DNA of 64,000 bases from Clostridiales bacterium (GTDB taxonomy: Bacteria > Bacillota > Clostridia > Christensenellales > Borkfalkiaceae): NCBI GenBank assembly GCA_022508285.1, contig JAFLVN010000004.1:62001-126000 (forward strand), written 5' to 3'. The notes under the pieces were generated by a model. The model searched no databases, was not told the origin of the DNA, and saw only the letters and a list, made by a program, of their open reading frames with translations. Of this stretch, positions 46,314 through 54,408 are shown one piece after another (positions within the stretch are counted from its first letter, which is position 1; each line of letters starts with the position of its first letter). The position numbers and the translations under genes are program-made.

Positions 46314-46950
46314 GTCTTTTGCCGAGCCGGATTACCGTGATTTTCACAAAAAATTACTTAAAAACGATAAGATTAACGTGCTCGGCGTAAGAGTTCCTAC
46401 CTTGCGCAAGCTTGCAAAAAAGTATAAGGGAGAGGTCGATAATATTCTTACCTTCCCCGATGAGTATTACGAAGTAACTTTTATTAAGCTCACCGCCGTT
46501 GCTCTATTAGACTATGACAATTTTCTTGAGCGGCTCGATACCTGCGTAAATCTGATCGATAACTGGGCTACTTGCGACTGTTTTGTGCCAAAGTGCATAG
46601 CAAAGCATAAAGATGAATTTTTGCCGGTAATAACAAAATATGCGGCAATGAAAGGCGAATTCGAGCAGAGGTTTGCGCTCACCACTCTGTTGCATTTCTA
46701 TGTAGATGAAAAATATCTCGAAACTATATTTTCACTCGTAGAGAGGTGCGACACATCGAAATATTACGTGCATATGGCGGCTGCGTGGCTTATCGCAGAA
46801 ACGCTTGCAAAATATTTCCCTCGGGCGAGGGACTTTTTAAATAAAAATTCGCTCGATAAAAAGACACACAACAAGGCAATTCAGAAAGCGTGCGAAAGTT
46901 TCAGGCTTTCAAACGACGATAAAAACTATTTAAAAGGTATTAAAAGATAA
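46279..46950 (+). CDS. AlkD-like DNA alkylation repair protein
   Basis: 223 residues of HEAT-like helical repeats: NVLGVRVPTLRKLAKKYKG, WATCDCFVPKCIAKH, FALTTLLHFYVDEKYL, YYVHMAAAWLIAETLAKYFP, THNKAIQKACESFRL. AlkD glycosylases remove N3/N7-alkylpurines. Start TTG at 46279, chosen because AAGGAG lies exactly 7 bases upstream and LTPYQQFLDEIK fits the family N-terminus. Overlaps the glycosylase gene by 35 bases and tex by one. Confidence 0.87.
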   Translation: MTPYQQFLDEIKSFAEPDYRDFHKKLLKNDKINVLGVRVPTLRKLAKKYKGEVDNILTFPDEYYEVTFIKLTAVALLDYDNFLERLDTCVNLIDNWATCDCFVPKCIAKHKDEFLPVITKYAAMKGEFEQRFALTTLLHFYVDEKYLETIFSLVERCDTSKYYVHMAAAWLIAETLAKYFPRARDFLNKNSLDKKTHNKAIQKACESFRLSNDDKNYLKGIKR

Positions 46951-49115
46951 TGGAAATCAAACAACAGCTTACAGAGGAATTTCACCTCAGACCCGACCAT
47001 GCAGAGAACATTTTAAAATTACTTGACGAGGGAAATACTATTCCCTTTATTGCCCGCTACAGAAAGGAGATGACGGGCGCAATCGACGATCAGGTGCTTC
47101 GTGAGTTCAACGATAGGTACGAATATCTGAAAAATCTGAACAAGCGCAAGCAGGAAGTTGAAAACGCCATCACCGAACAGGGCAAAATGACCGAAGAAAT
47201 TCAGGCGGCTATCGACGCTGCACAAACTATGACCGAGGTCGAGGATATATACCGCCCCTATAAACAGAAGAAAAAGACGAGGGCGTCCGTTGCTATCGAA
47301 AAGGGGTTACAGCCTCTTGCCGAGTTTATTTTGGAGCAGGAGAGCGACCCTTATAAGGAAGCCGAAAAGTACATAGATGAAGAAAAGGGCGTTTCAACCG
47401 TCGAAGAAGCCATAAACGGAGCAAAGGATATAATTGCCGAAATCATTTCCGACAACGCCGAACTCCGCAAAAAACTGCGTTCAATGCTTGAAAATCACGG
47501 CGAAATGCAGGTAAAAATGGTTAAGGACGACGAAAAGGGTACGTACGCAATGTATGCCGACTACGCCGAAATTATCCCCGAAATCAAAAATCACCGCGTG
47601 CTTGCAATCAACCGAGGCGAAAAAGAGGAGTGCCTTAAGGCTAAAATTTACTTCAATCCCGACATTGCAAAACGCATTTGCATGGCAAAATATATAAAAG
47701 CCAAGGGTCAGGCTGATTGCATAAAACTCATCGAGGAAGCAGCAGACGACGGCTACGACAGACTTATAGAACCTTCTGTTGAGCGCGAAGTGCGTGCAAT
47801 TCTCACCGATAAGGCGAGCGAACAGGCAATTAAAATGTTTGAAGTCAATCTCCGTCCGCTCCTGTTGCAGCCGCCCGTAAAGGGAAAAATCACCCTTGGG
47901 CTCGACCCCGGTTACAGAACGGGTTGCAAGGTTGCAGTAGTTGACGAAACGGGTAAAGTTCTGGATACTTCCGTAATTTATCCCGTTCCCCCCAAAAACG
48001 ATATCGAGGGCGCAAAGAAAATTATTAAAAATCTCATAGCAAAGCATAAGGTCGATATTATTTCCATAGGTAACGGCACGGCAAGCAAAGAGACGGAAAT
48101 TTTCGTTGCAGATCTTTTAAAAGAGCTTGGCGACGACAGCGTAAGCTATGCCGTAGTAAGTGAGGCGGGCGCTTCCGTTTATTCGGCAAGTAAGCTTGCC
48201 GTAGAGGAGTTCCCCGACTTCGACGTCACTCAGCGTTCGGCTGTTTCCATTGCAAGGAGATTGCAAGACCCTCTTGCAGAGCTTATAAAGATTGACCCGA
48301 AGTCTATAGGCGTAGGTCAGTACCAGCACGATATGGACGCAAAGCGGCTTGACAGCGTTTTGGGCGGAGTTTTGGAGGATTGCGTAAACAGCGTAGGCGT
48401 AGATCTGAACACCGCAAGTGTTTCCCTTTTGAAATACGTTGCGGGACTTAATGCCGGAATTGCAAAAAATATCGTCACTTTCCGTGAAGAAAACGGCAAA
48501 TTTACTTCCCGTGCCCAGCTTTTAAAGGTTTCAAAGCTCGGTCCCAAGGCGTACGAGCAGTGCGCAGGATTTTTGCGTATTCCCGACGGTAAAAATATTC
48601 TCGACAACACCGCCGTTCACCCCGAATCCTACAAAAAGGCGGAAAAACTTTTAGAGCTTTTCGGATATTCCGAAGAGGATGTAAAGGCAAGAAAGCTTTC
48701 AGACCTGCCTCAAAAGGTTAAGGATTTCGGCGAAGCAAAAGCAGCCGAGCACTGCGAGCTCGACAAAGCCACGATGAACGATATAATCGCCGAGCTCGTT
48801 AAACCGGGCAGGGATATCCGTGACAGCCTGCCGCAGAGAAAGCTTCGCAAGGATATTTTGGGTATAGAGGACTTGGCAGTCGGAATGGAAGTTGAGGGAA
48901 CGGTAAGAAACGTTATCGACTTCGGCGCCTTTGTGGATATAGGCGTTCACGAGGACGGACTCGTTCATATTTCCGAAATTACCGATAGATTTATTAAGCA
49001 CCCGTCCGACGTATTGAAAGTCGGTCAGCAGGTTAAAGCCGTAATTATAAGCCTTGATAAAGCAAAGCACAGAATAGGCTTGTCTTTGAAGCAAGTCAAA
49101 AAACAGGCAAATTAA
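46950..49115 (+). CDS. tex: S1 RNA-binding protein Tex
   Basis: 721-residue conserved nucleic-acid-binding protein. N-terminal Tex helices (LDEGNTIPFIARYRKEMTGAIDDQVLREF). YqgF-like RNase H fold (GLDPGYRTGCKVAVVDETGKVLD, near 312-334). Helix-hairpin-helix region (DCVNSVGVDLNTASVSLLKYVAGL). C-terminal S1 domain (EGTVRNVIDFGAFVDIGVHEDGLVHISEI, about 648-676). ATG overlaps the alkD stop by one base. Confidence 0.97.
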   Translation: MEIKQQLTEEFHLRPDHAENILKLLDEGNTIPFIARYRKEMTGAIDDQVLREFNDRYEYLKNLNKRKQEVENAITEQGKMTEEIQAAIDAAQTMTEVEDIYRPYKQKKKTRASVAIEKGLQPLAEFILEQESDPYKEAEKYIDEEKGVSTVEEAINGAKDIIAEIISDNAELRKKLRSMLENHGEMQVKMVKDDEKGTYAMYADYAEIIPEIKNHRVLAINRGEKEECLKAKIYFNPDIAKRICMAKYIKAKGQADCIKLIEEAADDGYDRLIEPSVEREVRAILTDKASEQAIKMFEVNLRPLLLQPPVKGKITLGLDPGYRTGCKVAVVDETGKVLDTSVIYPVPPKNDIEGAKKIIKNLIAKHKVDIISIGNGTASKETEIFVADLLKELGDDSVSYAVVSEAGASVYSASKLAVEEFPDFDVTQRSAVSIARRLQDPLAELIKIDPKSIGVGQYQHDMDAKRLDSVLGGVLEDCVNSVGVDLNTASVSLLKYVAGLNAGIAKNIVTFREENGKFTSRAQLLKVSKLGPKAYEQCAGFLRIPDGKNILDNTAVHPESYKKAEKLLELFGYSEEDVKARKLSDLPQKVKDFGEAKAAEHCELDKATMNDIIAELVKPGRDIRDSLPQRKLRKDILGIEDLAVGMEVEGTVRNVIDFGAFVDIGVHEDGLVHISEITDRFIKHPSDVLKVGQQVKAVIISLDKAKHRIGLSLKQVKKQAN

Positions 49116-49116
49116 C

Positions 49117-49145
49117 TTGACAAATAATCAACAATATTGTAAAAT
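49117..49145 (+). promoter_or_regulatory. Promoter of acpP
   Basis: TTGACA, 17 bp, TAAAAT, starting immediately after the tex stop. Confidence 0.78.
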
Positions 49146-49175
49146 TTGACTGTAAAAATTTGGAGGATCTAAACA

Positions 49176-49397
49176 ATGTTTGAACAAGTTGCAAAAATTC
49201 TTGCAGAACAGTTGGGAATTGCCCAGTCTAAAATTACTGCTGAAAGCGATATAGTAAAGGATCTCGGCGCAGACTCGCTTGACGTTGTTGAGCTTTTAAT
49301 GACGCTTGAAGACAACACCGGCAAAACCATTCCCGAAGACAAGGTAACAAGTCTCAAAACAGTTGGCGACGTGGTTGCAATGCTTGAAAGTCTTTAA
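49176..49397 (+). CDS. acpP: Acyl carrier protein
   Basis: 73 residues. Phosphopantetheine attachment at Ser34 in DLGADSLDVVEL. Four-helix ACP pattern (FEQVAKILAEQLG..., IPEDKVTSLKTVGDVVAMLE). Carries acyl chains in fatty acid synthesis and would be the partner of the thioesterase at 17.4 kb. GGAGG at spacing about 8. Monocistronic between its promoter and a terminator, not beside fab genes. Confidence 0.97.
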   Translation: MFEQVAKILAEQLGIAQSKITAESDIVKDLGADSLDVVELLMTLEDNTGKTIPEDKVTSLKTVGDVVAMLESL

Positions 49398-49404
49398 TAA
49401 GAAT

Positions 49405-49436
49405 AAAAAAGCGGCTCAAACGAGCCGCTTTTTTTC
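49405..49436 (+). terminator. Terminator after acpP
   Basis: AAAAAAGCGGCTC, loop AAAC, GAGCCGCTTTTTTT, perfect stem. Confidence 0.92.
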
Positions 49437-49440
49437 AATT

Positions 49441-49475
49441 TCAACTAAAAAGAGAGAAATTCAACTAACAGTTGA
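49441..49475. promoter_or_regulatory. Putative operator upstream of the XRE-family membrane regulator
   Basis: Three copies of a hexamer half-site: TCAACT at 49441-49446 and 49461-49466 (exactly 20 bp apart, two helical turns), and its complement AGTTGA at 49470-49475 forming a dyad TCAACT-AAC-AGTTGA. It is 11 bp upstream of the -35 box. Inferred autoregulatory site. Confidence 0.5.
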
Positions 49476-49485
49476 GAAAAATTTA

Positions 49486-49514
49486 TTGAAGTTTTACCCG
49501 ATTTTGAGTAAAAT
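49486..49514 (+). promoter_or_regulatory. Promoter of the XRE-family membrane regulator
   Basis: TTGAAG, 17 bp, TAAAAT, about 34 bp before the ATG. Confidence 0.6.
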
Positions 49515-49547
49515 AAAAGTAGATTTTTTAGAGAGGTATACAGCAAG

Positions 49548-50618
49548 ATGACTTGCGGTGAAAAAATTGCAAATTTAAGAAAAGCAAACGGAATGACTCA
49601 GGAAGATTTGGGAAGAGTTCTTAATATTACATATCAAGCGGTTTCCAAATGGGAGCGCGGAGAATCATTGCCAGATTTTAATACTATGTCGCAGATTGCT
49701 AAGCTTTTTAAAGTTCCTTTGAGCTATTTTGAAGAAGACGGAGAAATAGAACAAAGCAAAGAGCAACAGGAGCAAGCGCAAAATCAAGCGGAGCCGCAAC
49801 CGGCAGTAAATTCTATAAATATAAACTACATAGGCACTTGTGTTTCATGCGGAAAATTGCTTAAAGAGGGAGAAGAATATACGACTAATCCCAAAGTTGT
49901 ATGCAAGAGCTGTGCTACTAAATTTATAGAAAAAAAGAAAAAAGAAAAAGAAGAGCTGGAAAGAAAGCAGGCTTACCAAAGAGAGAGAGCACGCCGAGAG
50001 CAGCTCGGTTCGGGATTTGATTTTAAGCTGGGTATCAGTCTTGGTTTGGCTGCAGTATGTTACATATTTTTTGGCTTTATGTCATTTTCCGACTTTGGTG
50101 ATTTGTATGCATTTTTAATGCTGTTTTGCCCTCTTGCAGTATTCGGTATCGTTCATTCCATTGCTGACTTTTTTAATGATTTAAGAGACTTTGACGACGG
50201 AACGGAAGGTTATACACGTAATCTTTCATTGATTGTTGGCGGTGCGTTTGCTGTTATAAACATTGTTTTGTACCTTGTAATGTATTTAACAATCGGCGAT
50301 AAGAATGGCTTTTACCTTGTTATGCTCTTTGCGGGCGCAATAATTTCGTTCACTTTTATAAGCCAATATATGTGGGGAAGTGTGGTAAGAGATATCTTCA
50401 CCGCCGGCGGAATTTCCTTTAAGTTGCCCGGTTTTATCTTTTCATTGACGGTTGATTCCATCTTATGGATGATTGTAACAAAAATCTTTTTGGGAATCGT
50501 AGCCGCTCTTGTTTTTATAGTTACAACGGTTGTGGTTGCAATTGTAGCAATGGTAGGTTCGGTGATTACATTTATTCCTTGTATCATTACCAAAACGGTA
50601 AAAGACAGAAATGCATAA
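49548..50618 (+). CDS. XRE-family HTH protein with zinc ribbon and membrane domain
   Basis: 356 residues. Residues about 1-62 are an XRE helix-turn-helix (IANLRKANGMTQEDLGRVLNITYQAVSKWERGESLPDF). Residues about 95-125 hold a CxxC...CxxC zinc-ribbon-like knuckle (CVSCGKLLKEGEEY...CKSC). Residues about 128-155 are a charged K/E/R helix. From about 165 there are roughly five hydrophobic helices, the last pair rich in Val/Ile. This combination suggests a membrane-bound sensor-regulator. Signal and targets are unknown. The start has GAGAGG about 11 bases upstream. It stands alone between acpP and a convergent transporter. Confidence 0.72.
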   Translation: MTCGEKIANLRKANGMTQEDLGRVLNITYQAVSKWERGESLPDFNTMSQIAKLFKVPLSYFEEDGEIEQSKEQQEQAQNQAEPQPAVNSININYIGTCVSCGKLLKEGEEYTTNPKVVCKSCATKFIEKKKKEKEELERKQAYQRERARREQLGSGFDFKLGISLGLAAVCYIFFGFMSFSDFGDLYAFLMLFCPLAVFGIVHSIADFFNDLRDFDDGTEGYTRNLSLIVGGAFAVINIVLYLVMYLTIGDKNGFYLVMLFAGAIISFTFISQYMWGSVVRDIFTAGGISFKLPGFIFSLTVDSILWMIVTKIFLGIVAALVFIVTTVVVAIVAMVGSVITFIPCIITKTVKDRNA

Positions 50619-50632
50619 TTTATAAATAATTT

Positions 50633-50662
50633 CGCCCCGTGGCTTATTGCCACGGGGCGTGT
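50633..50662 (-). terminator. Hairpin between the XRE gene and the MFS gene
   Basis: Perfect 11-bp stem CGCCCCGTGGC / GCCACGGGGCG with loop TTATT. It is flanked by AT-rich but not pure-T sequence on both sides, so it probably ends both convergent transcripts. Confidence 0.65.
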
Positions 50663-50666
50663 TTAA

Positions 50667-51860
50667 TTATTCGGTTTCAGTTTTATTTTTTCGTTTGCTT
50701 TCAAAGAATTTACATAATAACATTAAACCTATCGGAATAATTGCCGAAACTGCCGCAACTATGAAGCTGTAGGTGTATGCACCGCTCGATTCATAGAGGG
50801 CGTTTGAAATAGAAGTAAAGCAGATTGCCGAAAAGCCGAGCCCGAGCATGGCGATTCCATAGTTTGTGCCTGCGTATTTCGGTCCGCATAAATCTGTTGT
50901 CATGGGAGGGAATATTGCCGAAGGTCCGCCGTATGCAAATGCGGTGAAAACAATAACTACAAAATAGAAATATCCACCCGCCCAAATCAGCGCAATAGAG
51001 CAGAGAGCTGTGAGTACGGCAAGTCCGATTACGGTGTTTGCCCTGCCCAATTTATCCGAAAGGCTTGCCATTGAAAATCTGCCGAGTGCGCTACCAACGC
51101 CAACAGTTGCAACAAGAATTCCTGCAACAGTCGAATCTAATCCTTGTTTTATTCCTAAATCTTTAATAATAGGTTGAGCGATATTCCATGCGGCGTTTAT
51201 GAAGAATAATGATAGGAAAATACACCAAAAACTCGGAAGCTTTATCGCCTGTTTAGGGCTTAACGAGCTACCGTCAAGCTGTTTGCCACTTTCTTCGGCA
51301 GAAAAAATAAAGAGTGAAGCAAGTACGCCGACACCTATAAATATCATTGAAAGATATCTGAACGTTTCAACAACTGTAAAGACTTTTAAAAAGGCTTCAA
51401 TGACCGGTGTAAATATCACCGTCGATATTCCGAACGAGGCTACGGCAATTCCCGAAGCAAATCCGCGCCTTGTGGGAAACCATTTTTGCAGGCAAACGAG
51501 CACGGCGGCATATGCAAAACCGCACCCCAAACCGCTGATTGCGCTGTAGGTTATATAAATAACCCACACCGAAGATTTAGTAAGGAAGGAAGAAAAGAAA
51601 ATTCCCAATGCAAACAGTATTGCGCCGATAAGTGCGGTAATTCTCGAACCTATTTTATCTCGGATTATTCCCCCGAACAGATTTCCCGCAGTAAAGCCGA
51701 AAATCATTATTGACGAAACGTATTTTGCCGAGCTCAAATTCCAGCTGAAATAATCAACTGTCGGTTTTAAAAATAGACTCCAAAGATATAAAATACCTAC
51801 GCACATCTGCAACAGAATACACGCACAGACCGTTATAATACGCTTTGTTCCCGAACTCAT
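50667..51860 (-). CDS. Major facilitator superfamily transporter (OFA-like)
   Basis: 397 residues with about 12 membrane segments. N-terminal CVGILYLWSLFLKPTVDYFSW and the loop FGGIIRDKIGSRITALIGA (MFS motif A-like) resemble the oxalate/formate antiporter family. The second half has SLSDKLGRANTVIGLA. Substrate cannot be predicted; monocarboxylates are typical of the family. It begins 9 bp after the leuS stop and shares that transcript. AGAGG at spacing 6. Confidence 0.87.
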   Translation of the reverse strand: MSSGTKRIITVCACILLQMCVGILYLWSLFLKPTVDYFSWNLSSAKYVSSIMIFGFTAGNLFGGIIRDKIGSRITALIGAILFALGIFFSSFLTKSSVWVIYITYSAISGLGCGFAYAAVLVCLQKWFPTRRGFASGIAVASFGISTVIFTPVIEAFLKVFTVVETFRYLSMIFIGVGVLASLFIFSAEESGKQLDGSSLSPKQAIKLPSFWCIFLSLFFINAAWNIAQPIIKDLGIKQGLDSTVAGILVATVGVGSALGRFSMASLSDKLGRANTVIGLAVLTALCSIALIWAGGYFYFVVIVFTAFAYGGPSAIFPPMTTDLCGPKYAGTNYGIAMLGLGFSAICFTSISNALYESSGAYTYSFIVAAVSAIIPIGLMLLCKFFESKRKNKTETE

Positions 51861-51869
51861 TTTAACCTC

Positions 51870-54278
51870 TTAAACTATAATATTGATTAGCCGTTTGGGT
51901 ACAAGAATAAATTTCTTTATCGGTTTGCCTTCGATGAGGGGAGCGATATCAGCATGAGCTAAAACAGCCTTTTCAATCTCCTTTGCGGGCATATCGGCAG
52001 GCACAGTAATTTTCGCCTTGATTTTACTGTTAATCTGCACGGCGTACTCAAAGTCGTCCTCGCCGCACTTCGACGCATCGAAAGTCGGCCATTTTTCGTA
52101 GGCTATCGTGCCGCTGTGACCTAAAACGGTAGTCCAGATTTCCTCGGTAATAAAGGGAATAATGGGGTTGAGTAGCTTAATAAGCCCTTCGGCATACTCT
52201 GTGGGCAGCTTTCTGCCATCGGATATTTCTTTGCCGACTGCATTGAAGAAAATCATCATCTGCGAGATTGCAGTGTTTATTTTCATTGACTCGTAATCTT
52301 CCGTAACCTTTTTAACTGTCTGGTGATATATTTTCTCAAGATTTTTGTTGGTTGCGGGAGAGATTGAGTCTGTTTCGCAGTAAATTCTGTAAATTTTGTC
52401 TACAAATTTTTTCACGCCTTCTATATTTGACGTGTTCCAAGGTTTTGTGTCGGCAACGGGACCCATGAACATTTCATACATTCTCATTACGTCTGCGCCA
52501 AAGTCGCGCACTATGTCGTTGGGATTTATTACGTTGCCAAGGCTCTTTGACATTTTGTTTCCGTCTTCGCCTAAAATCATGCCCTGATGGAATAACTTTT
52601 TGAACGGTTCTTTGTATGGAACTAACCCCTTGTCAAATAAGAAGTTGTTCCAGAAGCGTGAATACAAGAGGTGTCCTACAAGGTGTTCCTTGCCACCGAT
52701 ATAGAAGTCGACGGGAAGCCAATGCTTTAAAAGCTCGTAATTGGCAAATTCCTTGTCGTTGTGCGGGTCGCAGTATCTGAGGAAGTACCAGCTCGAACCG
52801 GCGGAACCGGGCATGGTGGTAGTTTCCCGCTTGCCCTTTTTGCCGTTTACCGTCACGTTGACCCAATCCGTAGCATTCTCAAGCGGTGCATTTCCGCCGT
52901 GAGCCTTGTAGTCGGTCATAGGGGGAAGTACAAGGGGAAGCTGACTGTCGTCAAGGAGCGCAACTTCGCCGTCTTCGAGGTGTATTACAGGCAAAGGCTC
53001 GCCCCAATATCTCTGGCGTGCGAATATCCACTCACGGAGCTTATAGGTAACTGTCTTTTTGCCGCATTTATGCTCCTCAAGCCATCTTGCCATTTTATCG
53101 ATAGCGTCCTGCTTGTTGAGCCCGTTTAAAAAGTCGGAATTTATATGAGGTCCGTCCTGTGTCCATGCCTCTTTTGAAATATCGCCGCCTTCGAGAACCT
53201 GAATAATGGGAATATTGAATTTTTTTGCAAACTCGTAGTCGCGGGTATCGTGTGCGGGAACAGCCATAATTGCGCCCGTGCCGTAGGAGGTGAGTACGTA
53301 GTCTGAAATGTAAATAGGGATCTTTTTGCCGTTTACGGGATTTATCGCATATGCACCTATAAATGCGCCCGTCTTATCCTTGTTGAGCTCCGTGCGCTCG
53401 AGATCGGACTTGCTTGCGCATAATTTTTTATACGCCTCGACCTCATTGCGCTTGTCGGGTGTGGTAATTTCATCAACCAATTTGTGCTCGGGGGCGAGTA
53501 CGCAATAGGTTGCGCCGAAAAGCGTGTCGCAGCGGGTGGTGAATACGGTGAACTGCTTGTCCGTGCCGTCAACCTTAAAGTCGACGTTTGCGCCGATTGA
53601 CTTGCCTATCCAGTTGCGCTGAGAAATTTTTGAGGACTCCGGCCAGTCGAGCTCGTCAAGTCCTTCCAAAAGTCTTTCGGCGTACTTGTTTATATCAATG
53701 ACCCACTGTTTCATATTCTTGCGGACAACGGGATAACCGCCACGCTCGCTCTTGCCGTCTATAATTTCGTCGTTTGCAAGTACAGTGCCGAGCTCCTCGC
53801 ACCAGTTTACGGGAGTTTCAACGTAGCGGGCAAGCCCTGCCTTACAGAGCTGCTTGAAAATCCATTGGGTCCACTTGTAGTAGGAGGGGTCGCAGGTGGA
53901 GACGGTTTGGTCCCAGTCGTAGGAAAGCCCGAGCATTTTTAGCTGAGCGGTGAAAGTTTTGATATTTTCCTGCGTAAATCCGTCGGGATTGCGCCCCGTC
54001 CTTATTGCAAACTGCTCGGCAGGCAGACCGAAGCTGTCGAACCCAATGGGGTGCAGTACGTTGTAGCCCTGCATTCTCTTCATTCTCGCAAGGATATCGG
54101 TGGCAGTGTAGCCCTCGGGATGACCGACGTGCAACCCTGCGCCGGAAGGATAGGGAAACATATCCAAAACGTAGTATTTAGGTTTGGAAAAGTCGTGCAA
54201 GTCGGTGTGAAAAGTTTTATTTTCATCCCAGTACTTAATCCACTTTTTTTCAACGGCGTTAAAATCGGTGTAAGCCAT
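51870..54278 (-). CDS. leuS: Leucyl-tRNA synthetase
   Basis: 802 residues from the ATG at 54278 ([17 protein letters not shown]). Class I signatures: HIGH equivalent [15 protein letters not shown] and KMSKS in [10 protein letters not shown]. The editing CP1 domain (about residues 220-410) includes the [12 protein letters not shown] and [15 protein letters not shown] loops. The start is chosen because AAGGA is 8 bases upstream; the frame stays open upstream but that part has no family similarity. Divergent from thrS. Confidence 0.97.
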   Translation of the reverse strand: MAYTDFNAVEKKWIKYWDENKTFHTDLHDFSKPKYYVLDMFPYPSGAGLHVGHPEGYTATDILARMKRMQGYNVLHPIGFDSFGLPAEQFAIRTGRNPDGFTQENIKTFTAQLKMLGLSYDWDQTVSTCDPSYYKWTQWIFKQLCKAGLARYVETPVNWCEELGTVLANDEIIDGKSERGGYPVVRKNMKQWVIDINKYAERLLEGLDELDWPESSKISQRNWIGKSIGANVDFKVDGTDKQFTVFTTRCDTLFGATYCVLAPEHKLVDEITTPDKRNEVEAYKKLCASKSDLERTELNKDKTGAFIGAYAINPVNGKKIPIYISDYVLTSYGTGAIMAVPAHDTRDYEFAKKFNIPIIQVLEGGDISKEAWTQDGPHINSDFLNGLNKQDAIDKMARWLEEHKCGKKTVTYKLREWIFARQRYWGEPLPVIHLEDGEVALLDDSQLPLVLPPMTDYKAHGGNAPLENATDWVNVTVNGKKGKRETTTMPGSAGSSWYFLRYCDPHNDKEFANYELLKHWLPVDFYIGGKEHLVGHLLYSRFWNNFLFDKGLVPYKEPFKKLFHQGMILGEDGNKMSKSLGNVINPNDIVRDFGADVMRMYEMFMGPVADTKPWNTSNIEGVKKFVDKIYRIYCETDSISPATNKNLEKIYHQTVKKVTEDYESMKINTAISQMMIFFNAVGKEISDGRKLPTEYAEGLIKLLNPIIPFITEEIWTTVLGHSGTIAYEKWPTFDASKCGEDDFEYAVQINSKIKAKITVPADMPAKEIEKAVLAHADIAPLIEGKPIKKFILVPKRLINIIV

Positions 54279-54312
54279 AATCTCATTCCTTAATAAATAT
54301 AAATTCAATTCA

Positions 54313-54341
54313 ATTATACATTTTAAACGATTAAATAGCAA
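54313..54341 (-). promoter_or_regulatory. Promoter of leuS
   Basis: Minus-strand TTGCTA, 17 bp, TATAAT. The 5' UTR is about 28 nt, too short for a T-box leader. Confidence 0.62.
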
Positions 54342-54373
54342 ATAATTTTTAAGTAAAAAGCAATTTAAACTTG

Positions 54374-54402
54374 TTGACAAAAATTAATTATTGTATTATT
54401 AT
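54374..54402 (+). promoter_or_regulatory. Promoter of thrS, placed so that the mRNA would be leaderless
   Basis: TTGACA (54374-54379), 17 bp, TATTAT (54397-54402). The expected transcription start falls about 6-7 bases later, at or next to the ATG at 54409. Confidence 0.68.
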
Positions 54403-54408
54403 CACGAT

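Noticed and set aside
47481-48047. Antisense ORF of 188 codons inside tex
   Set aside because: Shadow of a highly conserved gene; no start signal and no domain.
54290-54408. T-box riboswitch upstream of leuS or thrS
   Set aside because: Both promoters lie within 120 bp and leave UTRs of about 28 and 0 nt; no T-box bulge sequence or long leader.
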